A program made the position numbers and the translations under genes. Below are positions 41,995 through 53,007 of a stretch of DNA of 64,000 nucleotides, one piece after another (within the stretch, counting starts at the first letter, position 1; each line of letters opens with the position of its first letter). The stretch is from Rachicladosporium sp. CCFEE 5018 (lineage: Eukaryota; Ascomycota; Dothideomycetes; Cladosporiales; Cladosporiaceae), in the NCBI GenBank assembly GCA_002077045.2, contig KZ111151.1:1040437-1104436 (forward strand), read 5' to 3'. Under the pieces are notes generated by a model. That model saw nothing but the letters and a program-made list of their open reading frames with translations, was not told the origin of the DNA and searched no databases.

Positions 41995-43233
41995 ATGTCC
42001 GCCCTCCAAAAAGGTACCCGCGCAATCCTCCAAAAGTCCCCCAATGATGTCGTCTTCCTCTCCGCACTGCGCACACCCGTCACACGCGCAAAGAAAGGCG
42101 GCCTAAAAGACACATACGATCACGAGCTCCTTGCTACAGTCCTTCGCGCGACCCTAGCAGCAACTCCAAACCTCGACCCCTCCGCGATCCAGGATGTCCA
42201 CATCGGTACAGTGCTGTCAGAACTGGGAGGGAGCAAGGCAGGCCGCATGGCATCCCTCCATGCCGGAATCCCAGACACAGCAGCATTCCAGACCGTGAAC
42301 AGAGCTTGTTCGTCTGGCCTTTCGGCGATCACTGGAGTGGCACACGCGATCGCAACGGGGACGATAGATGTCGGTATTGGAGGCGGGATGGAGAGCATGA
42401 CGAGGAATTACGGGAGCAGGGCTATACCCACGCAACTCTGGGAGGGACTGAAAGAGAGTCCGAATCAAGATGCGAGGGACTGCATCATGAGCATGGGAAT
42501 CACAGCTGAGAATGTCGCGGAGCGATATGGCGTCAATCGGGCAGACCAAGACGCTTTTGCGGCACGGTCACACCAGAAAGCTGCAAAGGCGAGGAAAGAT
42601 GGGTTGTTCAAGGGCGAGATTGTACCCGTGACTACGAAGACGGTATTGGATCCTGAGAAGCCGGACGTGACGGAAGAGGTTACGATATCTGAGGACGATG
42701 GCATAAGGCCGACCAGCACGCCGGAGAGCTTAGCGAAGATGAAGCCTGCTTTCAAGCCTGATGGCGGCTCTACGGCGGGAAACAGTAGCCAGGTGAGCGA
42801 TGGCGCAGCTGCAGCGCTGATGATGCGGAGGAGTACTGCGACTGCTCTCGGCCTGGAGAAGAACATCATCGGCAAGTGGGCGGGTACGCAGGTCGTGGGC
42901 TGCAAGCCAGATGAGATGGGCATCGGGCCTGCGGTCGCCATCCCGAAGCTACTCGAGTTCACTGGCGTGTCGGCATCCGAGATCGGGATCTGGGAGATCA
43001 ACGAGGCATTCGCCAGTCAAGCGATATACTGCGTGCGGAAGCTGGGGATCGATGAGGAGAAGGTGAACCCCAAAGGTGGTGCGATTGCGCTTGGCCATCC
43101 GCTTGGAGCTACTGGCGCGAGGCAGCTGGCGACTCTGCTCCCTGAAATGGAGAGGCGGGGCCAGCAGCTTGGTGTGGTGAGCATGTGCATTGGTACGGGC
43201 ATGGGTATGGCGAGCTTGATCGTCCGGGAGTAG
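41995..43233 (+). CDS. Acetyl-CoA acyltransferase / 3-ketoacyl-CoA thiolase (complete copy)
   Basis: 412 residues in one exon, from the ATG in ACAAGATGTCC. The enzyme cleaves 3-ketoacyl-CoA with CoA (beta-oxidation), or the reverse condensation. The active-site loading Cys105 is in NRACSSGLSAI, His368 in GGAIALGHPLGATGAR and the second Cys398 in SMCIGTGMG; NEAFASQA is also present. The N-terminus (MSALQKGTRAILQKSPNDVV) does not match the PTS2 consensus (R/K-L/V/I-x5-H/Q-L/A), and the C-terminus IVRE is not a PTS1. Peroxisomal import is therefore not obvious, and a mitochondrial or cytosolic location is possible. It converges with the next gene, with only 28 bp between the stops. Confidence 0.93.
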   Translation: MSALQKGTRAILQKSPNDVVFLSALRTPVTRAKKGGLKDTYDHELLATVLRATLAATPNLDPSAIQDVHIGTVLSELGGSKAGRMASLHAGIPDTAAFQTVNRACSSGLSAITGVAHAIATGTIDVGIGGGMESMTRNYGSRAIPTQLWEGLKESPNQDARDCIMSMGITAENVAERYGVNRADQDAFAARSHQKAAKARKDGLFKGEIVPVTTKTVLDPEKPDVTEEVTISEDDGIRPTSTPESLAKMKPAFKPDGGSTAGNSSQVSDGAAAALMMRRSTATALGLEKNIIGKWAGTQVVGCKPDEMGIGPAVAIPKLLEFTGVSASEIGIWEINEAFASQAIYCVRKLGIDEEKVNPKGGAIALGHPLGATGARQLATLLPEMERRGQQLGVVSMCIGTGMGMASLIVRE

Positions 43234-43261
43234 TTTGGTGTAAAGACTTGTACATGTATTT

Positions 43262-43942
43262 TCAGCCGTTGTCGGACACTTTACCTTTCTTCTTGCCCTT
43301 CTTCGCGAGTAGCTCGTCCAGGTAGCTTGCCGGTTGAGCCTTGCGAGGTTTCGCGATCTCTCTGACTTGCTTGCCTGGAGCTGGAGTGGCTTCCTCAGCA
43401 CCCATTACAACAGCGCTCGGAAGTTCGACCTCGGCCTCAATTTCAGTCACATCTGGCTTCACCACTGACCGCGCCAGCTTCTTCATCCTGAACGATGATC
43501 CTCGCCCTTGCTCCTCATCCTCACTCTCCTCCGCTACGACCTCAGCCTTCCGCTTCACGACAGGGTTTGCGACAGGTGCTGCAGACTCCGCGGCGCCTTT
43601 CTCACTCTTAGCCTTCGCCTGCCTCTTCTTATGCTCTCCCGCATCTCTCTTCCCGAGTAAACGCTCGAGTAGCTGGTCATCAGTATTCACTGGCTTGCCG
43701 CTCATTAGACCTTCAGGGAGGTCCGGGTCATGCACATCTTTGGCGCTGTGTAGTCCAGTGACATCGCCTAAGCTCGCTAGGAAGATCTTCGTCTCATTGT
43801 CTTCTGCTGCATCGTATGAAGCGAGCGCGGGAGCATCGCCAAACTTGGACTCTAGCAAGCGTTGCTGAGCTGCGGATCCAACTGCCTGCCTGGCAGTGAA
43901 AGCCTCTAGCACGCCATCGGTCTCCGGCGCTCTAGCCTTCAT
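43262..43942 (-). CDS. Lys-rich hypothetical protein, possibly nucleolar
   Basis: 226 residues in one exon. An N-terminal helical block (GVLEAFTARQAVGSAAQQRL, then ETKIFLASLGDVTGL) is followed by a region rich in Lys, Ala and Glu with an acidic patch (EESEDEEQGRG) and a short basic core (SSFRMKKLARSVVKP). The C-terminus (QPASYLDELLAKKGKKKGK) looks like a conserved end motif with a nuclear localisation signal. I do not recognise the family. It converges with the thiolase (28 bp apart) and is divergent from the succinyl-CoA ligase gene (189 bp between starts). Confidence 0.68.
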   Translation of the reverse strand: MKARAPETDGVLEAFTARQAVGSAAQQRLLESKFGDAPALASYDAAEDNETKIFLASLGDVTGLHSAKDVHDPDLPEGLMSGKPVNTDDQLLERLLGKRDAGEHKKRQAKAKSEKGAAESAAPVANPVVKRKAEVVAEESEDEEQGRGSSFRMKKLARSVVKPDVTEIEAEVELPSAVVMGAEEATPAPGKQVREIAKPRKAQPASYLDELLAKKGKKKGKVSDNG

Positions 43943-44131
43943 CTCGTGCGTGTTTCAGTACGAGTTGTGTGCAAGTTTACCTTACCATCTATATTAGACT
44001 TGCACAAGTTCGCCGGCTGTTCCCGCAAAAGACGCCGAATGACCTCCGAAGCTTGAAGCTTGAGCTGCTTCGAGAACAAATCAATGTCACCGCGGCTCTT
44101 CTGACATACACACAACGGACTAGTCGCCGTC

Positions 44132-45728
44132 ATGTACAAGCTCGCGCGTAGCAGGCAGCTCGCCTCCGCGTTCAAGCAAACCGTGGTAGATATCTCCGCC
44201 CAATATAGCACATGAATGTAGCTGATCATTGCAGAATGCTCCTATCCGACAAGCTACCCTCCAGCAACGGCGCAACCTCTCCATCCACGAGTACCGATCC
44301 GCACAACTACTTGACCAAGTACGAGCAATCTTGAGAGCCACGACTGCCGCAGGCGCATGCTAACATAGTGCAGTATGGCATTGGTGTACCAAAGGGAGCA
44401 GTGGCTCACAGCGGGAAGGAGGCCGAGGAGGTAGCGAAGAGCATTGGTGCGTGATATAGGCCGACACGATATGGCCAAATCACTGATCATTGCAGGTGGC
44501 GATGACATGGTCATCAAGGCTCAGGTCCTCGCTGGTGGCAGAGGCAAGGGTCACTTCGACAATGGCTTCAAGGGGGGTGTCAGAATCGTTTACTCGTGCG
44601 TCTCGAAGTGAAACGATGGAGGACAAGGCGACTAACAATATGACAGCCCACGAGAAGCCGGCATCCTCGCCGATCAAATGATTGGTCACAAGCTCATCAC
44701 CAAGCAAACTGGCGAGCGCGGCCGCATCTGCAACAGTGTGTACATCGTCGAACGCAAATTCGCCCGCCGCGAGTTCTACCTCGCAATTCTCATGGACCGC
44801 GCCTCGCAATCACCTGTAATCGTTGCCTCAAGCCAAGGCGGCATGGACATCGAGACCGTAGCCAAGGAGCAGCCCGATGCTATAATCACCACGAAAGTCG
44901 ACATCCACACCGGCGTGACAGACGACATGGCCCGCAAGATCAGCGAGGAGCTCGGCTTCAGCCCACAGTGCATCGAGCAGGCCGTGGACACGATCAAGAA
45001 GCTATACAAGGTCTTCATGGAGAAGGACGCCACGCAGATTGAGATTAACCCGCTTTCCGAGACCTCTGATCACAAGGTGCTCTGCATGGATGCAAAGCTG
45101 AACTTCGACGACAACGCCGATTTTCGGCAACAAGACGTCTTCAAGTGGCGCGATACCTCGCAAGAAGATGCCGATGAGGTCAAGGCTGCCGAGTCTGGCT
45201 TGAACTTCATCAAGCTCGATGGCGATATCGGGTGCCTCGTCAATGGCGCAGGACTCGCGATGGCGACAATGGACATCATCAAGCTGAACGGTGGGCAGCC
45301 GGCCAACTTCCTCGACGTGGGAGGTGGTGCTACGCCTGAGGCTATCCAAAAGGCTTTCGATCTCATTACCTCTGACCCCAAGGTCACGGCGATCTTTGTC
45401 AACATCTTCGGCGGTATCGTGCGATGCGATGCTATTGCTAAGGGCCTGATCCAAGTTGTGCAGACGATGGGCTTGCGGACTCCGGTCATTGCGCGCTTGC
45501 AGGGAACGAATATGGAGAAGGCGCATGAGCTGCTGAATGAGAGCGGATTGAAGATTTTCAGCATTGATGATTTGCAGAGTGCGGCGGAGAAGAGTGTGCA
45601 GTTTTCAAAGGTTGTGAAGATGGGTAAGTCCTTGCATCCATCGATGTACGTGACCTCACGGATGAATGCTAACTTCACGTGTAGCGAGGGATATCGATGT
45701 TGGCGTCGAGTTCTCGCTGGGCATCTAG
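44132..45728 (+). CDS. LSC2: Succinate-CoA ligase beta subunit, mitochondrial
   Basis: 443 residues in six exons: 44132-44185, 44235-44318, 44374-44446, 44496-44595, 44647-45623 and 45685-45728. It is a TCA-cycle enzyme making ATP or GTP from succinyl-CoA with the alpha subunit (not in the window). The N-terminus MYKLARSRQLASAFKQTV is Arg-rich without acidic residues, a typical mitochondrial presequence, and RRNLSIHEYRSAQLLDQ starts the mature ATP-grasp domain. KAQVLAGGRGKGHFDNG is the nucleotide-binding loop, VERKFARREFYLAILMDR and QIEINPL line the active site, and FLDVGGGATPEAIQ plus VNIFGGIVRCDAIAKG are the C-terminal CoA-ligase signatures. Exon 6 adds ARDIDVGVEFSLGI. All joins keep the frame and all introns are 49-61 nt. 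Confidence 0.95.
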
Positions 45729-46709
45729 CGAGTGGGTTCGATTGTGTTGATAGCGCTGATACGTGTGTTATAACCATCCCGTCACAGATCCCCCACCAAT
45801 GTATTCATTCTTCACTTGTGAGACCCGGTATTAGTCGCTGCACCTGACACGGATCGTTCTGGGACTCGGTATCTTGCGGGCGCCTGAATCTCTGCGAGCG
45901 TCAATGCGGACTGAAATATAGGTACTGATGCTGATGTACGCAGGTAATGGATGCTGCATGTGGCGTCGCAGATGATACCTTCCCTTGTGTCTTCCATGAC
46001 AACATCTCAACATACTTACTATCTCTTCCCGCGCCTGCATAAGGCGTCCTCACCAGTACTTCAATCACTCACCAGAAGCAAGACCAGCGGAAGAATGTGC
46101 AACCAAATTATCTCCCACTCGCATCCCTGCCTTCATCTCCGCTCCACAGCGCTCGAGATCTGCGATCAAGCCAAAGGCACCCTTGGACTAAACCCCTTTG
46201 ACTGTACAGCAGGCGAACGGCTCTATGCTGAGCAGCCTACGCCTGGACCATGTTCGGTCTGTGCGACTCCAGCTTGGCTGGAAAGTGCTGCAATCAAAAG
46301 GAATTCGGACGAGGATGGCAAGGCGGGGACTAGGACGGTACAGAGGCGGCGGAATAGAACCGAGGCAGTCGAGGAGTGGAGCTGGGTCGATGGACCGAGT
46401 CATGGGGGTATGCTGGCTCTGAGGACCAGCGGCACAGACGGGAGATCGGGTATCGATCGCGAGGGAGAAGGACGAGCTGAAGTCTGATGTAGTGAGCCAG
46501 AGATGTAAGCATTCTTGGCATATGCGGCTACTGTGTGAATCACTCGGCTCAGCACCCAGAGGTTCTGGGAGTACTGACCTTTCGCCGGCAGCATTGACTG
46601 GTCGTAGAAGAGGTGACTGCTAGAATGTATGATTGCTCACCTTAACGGCTTGATCTCGAGGAGCGAGCCTCCTGCATCGACATCGACCAGACCAGACTGA
46701 TCTAGCGAT
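45729..46709. other. Intergenic
   Basis: No gene recognised. Frames up to 178 codons (45951-46487) lack domain character. Confidence 0.4.
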
Positions 46710-47150
46710 ATGTGCGCCGTCACGCTTACCGTTCTCGCCGACTGCACTCACGAACTACCAACCATCGAGTACTGCGACAAAGCTACCGCCGACGTCAAGA
46801 AATACGAGGAGAAGCTCAAATGCGGCGAGAAAGTCGATCCACCAAAGACGTGTACGGAGTCTTTGAGCTGGAACATCTATACTAGCCTCGATGCAAGCAG
46901 TTCATAGGCTCTATGTTCTTTTCCCTGAAGCTGCTGACATTGACAGGCCCCGGTGACTTGCGACAAGTGCAAGACTTGGCTGATCGAGAAGGGTAAGCGG
47001 ACTTTTGGCGGCGTTGCGAAGGCTACAGGGGAGGCAGGGCAGTCTGCGGAGGTCACTGCCGGCGTCGAAGTGGATGGGAAAGCGGTGAGGTCGCTGCAGC
47101 ATCTGTTGAAGCATGTGCAGAAGAAGAGCTTCCTTAGTCTCCGTCGCTAG
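46710..47150 (+). CDS. Small Cys-containing protein of unknown function
   Basis: About 128 residues in two exons: 46710-46892 and 46947-47150. The N-terminus MCAVTLTVLADCTHELPTIE, then YCDKAT, LKCGEKV, KTCTES and, after the splice, APVTCDKCKTWLIEKGKR gives a scattered His/Cys pattern seen in small fungal proteins that may bind zinc. The intron (54 nt) needs a GC donor (GCAAGC) to keep frame; its branch (GCTGAC) and acceptor (GACAG) are good. Without it the frame stops at 46905-46907. The C-terminal half is Ala/Gly/Lys-rich and helical. I do not recognise a named family. Moderate confidence, because the first exon is short and the donor unusual. Confidence 0.45.
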
Positions 47151-47325
47151 CAGACGAAGATGCGACATTTCGGGATCGCGACTTACGGTCGAAGAGCGGC
47201 ACGCTGAGATAAGCTGAAGCCCTGGGTTTTTGATGAACGACAAGCCTGACGAGGTAGGCGATCGACCCAGCCTGCTCTATGCAATTGAAGCATATCTGCA
47301 AATGCTTTATCGCCCTCGCTACGGT

Positions 47326-48060
47326 TTATTTCGCAGCCTGCTTCGCCGCCATACGGTCATGCTCGTCGATGTCCCTATAACTATTAGTGACTGTCTCACA
47401 CAGAGTAGGAGCGTATTGACTTACGTCGCCTCCCACGGATAGTTGATCCAAACATCCCCTGTCGTCACCGCAGCGATATACCGATCACCATCAATCACAT
47501 CAGCAGGCAGCGACCCCTTCTTCGGCTTGTCCTTGTTGTGTAGCACGAAGATCGAGAACTTCGTGTCCTCAGCATCACGTCCGAGAGCCTTCGCAGCCGC
47601 AGCTACATCCGACTGTAGCTCCTTGACAGCATACTCGAGCGTCGTCCTCGTGTCGTCAACCTCATCGACGATCAGCACGTTCTTGCCGATGAGGTTCGCC
47701 ATTTCGAGACTGCTCAGATCCAGCCATTGCGTTCGTGTGACTTTGGTGCCGGGTTTCTCGACCTCTGTGTCGTTTCCAAGTTGTTCATAGAATGATAGTC
47801 CGATAGCTTGAATGGGGATGTTGGGATGGCCCGGTCGCTTGATGAAGCTTCGGAGAATTCGTGCTGGTACGTAGCCGCCTCCACCGATCGCGATCATCAA
47901 GTTGGGTTTGATGTCGTCGAGGATACGTTGTGCAGAGGCTTGGCAAAGTTTGTGTACCTTTCGATCAATCAGCCGACAATCATGTGTGGCGCTGATGAGC
48001 ACGTGTGGACGATGTATCGAGTCTTACCTCATTGTACGACACGTACAGCTTTTCCACCAT
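47326..48060 (-). CDS. XPT1: Xanthine/hypoxanthine phosphoribosyltransferase
   Basis: 204 residues in three exons: 48060-48028, 47957-47425 and 47374-47326. It converts xanthine or hypoxanthine/guanine plus PRPP to the nucleotide (purine salvage, cytosol). The first exon gives MVEKLYVSYNE, joined to VHKLCQASAQRI. MIAIGGGGYVPARILRSFI is the PRPP-loop region, NVLIVDEVDDTRTTLEYAV the PRPP-binding motif with the acidic pair, and DVWINYPWEATDIDEHDR, made by the last splice, the conserved C-terminus. Introns of 70 and 50 nt have GTAAGA and GTAAGT donors. Whether it prefers xanthine (Xpt1) or hypoxanthine/guanine (Hpt1) cannot be settled by eye; the symbol follows the closer resemblance. Confidence 0.88.
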
Positions 48061-51000
48061 CTTGTCTGGGTTGATGATTATTGCAATTGATACGAGAGCC
48101 TTCTTGCTGCCCAGGCCTTCGATTCACGCCCAATCGAATGCAATTCTATTGTTCTGCAGTTCAGTTCGCCAAAAATTAAAAGTTTTGACACATGCGGAAA
48201 GTGGGTCCAGGGTCCTTCACTTCGAGCTAAATTGCATGCCTTATACATGAACATGAGACTCGATAGAGCGTCACTGCAGGCCTCACTTGTGCAACAGGTC
48301 ATGAGATGTTTCATTTGTAGACGCAGCACGTCTCTCTGTACGAAATGCCCTTCTTACCGGCGCCGACTCCATCATTGAATTAGCGCCTACAATTGAGAGT
48401 TACGGTGAAGTACGCTTACTTTTGACCATGAGGTATGAGACAGTAAACCCTAGGGTATGGGAGACGCGCTCGCATATATCACTGAACAAGATTCTCGCAC
48501 TGCAGTGAAGCGTAGCTCTACTGGTCTCGGCAATCGTCATGGCACTGAGCACCGCACCGAGTGGGTGCTCTGAGCCATGTGGTCGCCCATGGTATTCTCA
48601 ACGCATTATGTGATGGTATTGAATCTCTCACCAAGCTGCGACGCGAGCCACACAGACCTGAAGTCAAGCACTGACACTCGTAATGGTAGAAGGAACGCAA
48701 GAGTTGCTGAACTGACAGACGTCTACCCTGAGTATTCATCGATGGTCCCTCATGTGTGCTCTTATCTCAGGCCGAGCACGTACGAAGGCAGACTCTCGGA
48801 CTTGCAAACGTTACAATCGAAGATAGCGCAATGACGCTACCAGTAAGGCTTCCTAGGCGACAGTACGTGAGCACAACGTCGATGAAGTCGATCACAATGG
48901 ACCACATTTGGCCCGAACATGTGCTCGACAGCATTCTCAGACGGCGGCTTTGCTTCGAGGTCTTCTCCGAGTGCTCGCACAGTAGCATGCTATGTCGGAC
49001 CGTTGGCATGGAGGATGAAGACGAAACCTTCGAACCCACAGCATGTTGTGTCTAACAGAATCATTGTCTGGAGAGGGATATGGTCAGATCCGAGCAAATC
49101 CGCTCACCGCACTGGCCACAATGGGCCGGCTTACAGGCTCATCGGTCGCCAGCACAGTGACTACCAAATTCACCGTGCCGTTCAAGAGAGGTTCTGCGTG
49201 GAAGCAGCGTTGTGCTGGCATACCGTTATGACCAAGGGTAGGCGTCCGACGATCGGGTCAGGGCGGGCATGGTAAGCCTGAGCCGCCAAGCTGCTTCTGC
49301 GTCGCAGCGTGCGTACTATCGACATTCTGCCTACGCGGCCTTCTGGCATTGCCGTCTGATCATGGCGCGTAGCTGAGACCCAAGGCTGCCTCGCAGACAG
49401 GCAAGCCGCGAACGCACACTAAACTCATAGTGGCTAATCGGGGCTGCCCGATGGACACAATGGCACCTCTAATGTGTGTGTATGAAAAGAGCCATTCTTG
49501 AAGATGCAGGCGAGTACCGGTCATGTCACGTACCAGTCCTTGTCGTTGGAGGGTCACCCCTTGGTCTCTCAAGTCTCCCACAGCAGCGCAGCTTGCGTTG
49601 CAGGTTCTGCCAAGAGTCGGCTGACTTATCGATTCTTGCAGCCCGCGACTATCCGCACGCGTCCGGCAAGTCGCCTTTGAATTCAACCCGAGTGTGAGGG
49701 CTTGAGGCCCGTGCTCGACTTTTGCCCGGGAGTATTCTGCAAGGCATCGGATCAGCGAAAGTCTGCGAGCATCTGGAACCGCCCGCGTAGTCACGTAGCG
49801 GGCCAGCCCTGCCTTTCTGTGAAGTGGAAAGTACCAATTTACGCCGACGACAAGGGAACGCGCCGCACTCAATGCGCCACTGTGAGTGGATGCTCGACGG
49901 CCATCGCCAGGTGCCGTGTAGACGGCGACGCCAGGAACACGACAGTCGAGACTTGCTTCGTGTGTGTGCATCATCTCCGGACGAAGATCGTCGAAGTGTC
50001 ACCAGTACCCGACAACGTTGTGAGCACCCGCCATGACACACCGGTAACACTGTCTCACACACGAGATCGGCAGAAATTTGACCTTAGCTAGTAGGCAGCC
50101 AATCATAGAGCATGTCAGAAATCAAGGCGATCATTAGGGCCGCCAGCCAATCGAGAAGGGCAGCGATTCAAGCCTCAAGTGTATGTTGCCGCCAATTGCC
50201 TGGCTCGACCGGCCAATTATGTATGACCTCTGGTTTACACTGTATCGCTGCTGCGGTCTGACTGTTGCACGCACGATGGCGACGCAATACCTAAAAGGCT
50301 GCCAGCGCAGTGCACACCGATGCAACTTGGTCTTGAACCACGCACCGGGTGATTCCGCTTCAAGAGACGACATCACTGCGAGACGCAGCGAAGACGAGGT
50401 GGTCGTACTCGCACGAACCGTGCTCGGCAGTAACCCGCATGCGTCGAGTCACGACGCGCCAATACGTAAATTCACTAGCGTTGGTCGTCTTGGATCTTCT
50501 GGAAGAGCAGGCAAAAGTTTGACCTGACGCGGCAAGCTGCCGCGTGACGCACGTCCGAAGGCGCGAGTTAGCCTCGTGTTGCCCGGGAATGGGCACGAAC
50601 GGCCTCGGTGATTGGCTGCGTAGATCATACAAGCCGTCAACGGTCAGCATGGAAAGGTTTCTGCCTTCATGACAAGAGCAGCCAATCAAGCACGTCTTCG
50701 ACAGCCTCCAAATATGTGGTCCCACGCCAACGTCGCTACGATATTGCAGGGCGGCACGTTGGAGTGATCCTTCGCGAGTCGCCCATCATCGACAGCGCGA
50801 ACCGCCCAGCGTGGTGGGAGATGCTGTCACCGATTGCAGGTCGCTGCAGGTCGTGCGTCCGACGAAAAGAGCCTTTGCACGACGCACCCAACGAAATGTC
50901 GCCTGGGCCATCAAACGCAGGCCTGCAGACGGCAAGTCGCTCAGCCACCCAATTGCCTTGTGCATGGCCCGCCCACCTCCACGCAAGCTCGCAGCTTGCA

Positions 51001-51711
51001 GCGGTGGACTGTGCTTTTTCCGTCCACGGCTGGGGTGATGCAACGGCCTAGGTAAGATCTGGCTAGCCTCACCCTGCTTCAGAAAACACATGGATCCAGC
51101 GTGCGGTGGAGCTAGCGTCCAGGGCGTCCCGTGCGAGACTAGCGCGCCTGCTGGGATCGTGAGCTACTCCAACCCTCATGATTAGCTCACGCTACGTATT
51201 GTGTATGTCGTCTAGAGGCGAAGTACTCATACGAACATGGGTGTGCCACTCTACACGCTACAGCCTTCTGTCGCAGAGGCATACATACAAACGAGCTCGC
51301 ATCTGCAGATCCGTTGCCTTCACCACAGCATCACTTCGACTCAACCGACACTCCTTGCTCTTGGGTAGGCTCAGCTCATTGCACTCATACAACGCCTTCT
51401 CTCATTCTGGAGGTTACCATTATTACGCCCTGCTTAGCCTTGGATCATCGCCCTGCCGACTACTTCACTGTTGTTGGCTACCTTCACGGCTTGTCCTTGG
51501 ATTTCATAATACCATCTGGCCCACTGCTTCCTGGATTCTAGCATTGATATCAGCAGTTCAGCTCGGGCTTGACTCAATCGACGCCAGTATCGTCGTTGTC
51601 TTCCATTGATCTGCTCTCTCAAATCTTGTTCTTTGCTACTCATGATAGCACGTCGAACTTGACCGGGCTCTACTTTGCGTTCCTGGGGAGTGCTGAGTGT
51701 CTGTTACTACC
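48061..51711. other. 3.65-kb stretch without a recognised gene
   Basis: Many short frames on both strands, none with a recognisable domain, signal peptide followed by a good reading frame, or paired splice signals that I can support. Base composition is similar to the surroundings, so it is not an obvious AT-rich, RIP-mutated block. The last 500 bases probably contain the long leader of the kinase gene. It could hold a non-coding RNA or a degraded element too old to see. Confidence 0.45.
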
Positions 51712-53007
51712 ATGCTACCAACTCCACCGGACTCGCCTAAGCTTTCGGGAAGTCCACTGGATCACAGGATAGGATCGACCATTGGTGGCTACATTCAACT
51801 GGTCGATGTTCTTGGCATCGGGGCCTACGGAACGGTTTATGAGGCCCGCAATGTTGTCACTGGAGCTCAGTATGCAGTGAAAGCACTCAACAAATCTGGC
51901 CTCGACCAACGACAACGGAAGTTCCAGCAACGAGAGATTGAGCTGCACTATCTGGCTAGCCAGCATGACAGCGTTGTGTCCATGCACAAGGTGATTGATG
52001 GTCCGGAGTGCACCTTCGTCGTTCTCGAGTACTGCCCTGAGGGTGACTTGTTCACGAAGATCACTGAGGAAGGCCACTACGTGGGAGAGGATGCCAAGGT
52101 CCGACAGGTCTTCCTGCAGATCCTCCGTGCTGTTCAGTCTTGCCATGCCCAGAACATCTACCATCGTGATCTCAAGCCTGAGAACATCCTGGTCAAGGAC
52201 AACGGCTTCACCGTCAAGCTTGCGGACTTTGGACTTGCCACCACAGACGCCGTGACTGCGGACTTTGGATGCGGATCGATATTCTACATGTCTCCAGGTA
52301 CTTCGGATCCTGCCACCCTCTTATGTTGAAGCTCGCTGACACACCGAACAGAATGTCAAGATACGAACCCACACCCGTTGGCATGCTACAAATCAGCACC
52401 CAACGACGTGTGGTCCCTCGGTGTGATTTTGGTCAACCTGACATGCGGCCGTAACCCTTGGAAGCGCGCTGCGGTCGAGGATGCCACGTTTAAAGCCTTT
52501 CGACGAGACTCCAACTTCCTGCAAACCATTTTGCCGGTGACGGACGATTGCAATGCCATTCTAAAGAGGATCTTTGATGCCAACCCCGACACCAGAATTA
52601 CGCTCCCGGAGTTGATTGCAGTGTTTGAGAGGCAGCCTAGGTTGACCCAAGGATCGAAGGAGCCTTTGTCACCTATGTATTCGCCCTTGCACACTCCATC
52701 GACGTCGCAGGACTCGGGCTACTTCGAAGGACCTGACTCTCCTTTTGATGCTCTGCCAGCACCACAATATCCTGTTGCTCGAACGACTTACGCTCCGTCT
52801 CCTCCAGTTTTCGTGCCCACGCCACCGCACTCCAGGCAGTGCACGCCTCCACCACAACAACATACGACACAGCAATCGCAGATCTCCGCCTTCCAGAGAC
52901 CTGTGGTTGCTTTCCCACCCTTCACTACCTCCTGGAATCGCTGTGGGAACTACTTCTCGAACTTCGCTGCACCGCAGTGCCCTCCCTACTGGTCGATGGC
53001 CCACTGA
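51712..53007 (+). CDS. Ran1/Sks1/Vhs1-type serine/threonine protein kinase
   Basis: 413 residues in two exons: 51712-52297 and 52352-53007 (54-nt intron, GTACTT to AACAG, phase 1). It starts MLPTPPDSPKLSGSPLDHRI. The Gly-loop is GIGAYGTVYEA (35-45), the catalytic Lys57 is in YAVKALN, HRDLKPENIL is at 151-160 and DFG at 172-174. CGSIFYMSP joins across the splice to ECQDTNPHPLACYKSAPNDV, then WSLGVILVNLTCGRNPWK. That GCGS-x-FYMSPEC and NPWK combination marks the yeast Ran1/Pat1, Sks1 and Vhs1 group, which controls nutrient response, meiosis or cell cycle. The C-terminal tail of about 130 residues is Pro/Ser/Gln-rich and probably regulatory. Confidence 0.92.

Larger units (their letters stand above)
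36133..42816. repeat. Second copy of the 6.7-kb direct repeat, starting exactly at the N gap
   Basis: Begins inside the LRR gene at the base corresponding to 29348 and matches to 42816, the base corresponding to 36032. Both limits coincide with the gap edges, which a biological duplication would not be expected to do. Confidence 0.95.

Noticed and set aside
29348..42816. True tandem gene duplication of the coiled-coil, J-like and thiolase genes
   Set aside because: Both repeat limits coincide exactly with the N gap, and each copy is truncated only at the gap. An unmerged contig overlap explains this without coincidence.
45951..46487. 178-codon plus-strand frame
   Set aside because: No domain and mixed composition; it lies in a region with similar open frames on the other strand.
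49360..50062. 204- and 137-codon minus-strand frames
   Set aside because: No recognisable features. I considered a degraded transposon but saw no terminal repeats or transposase motif.
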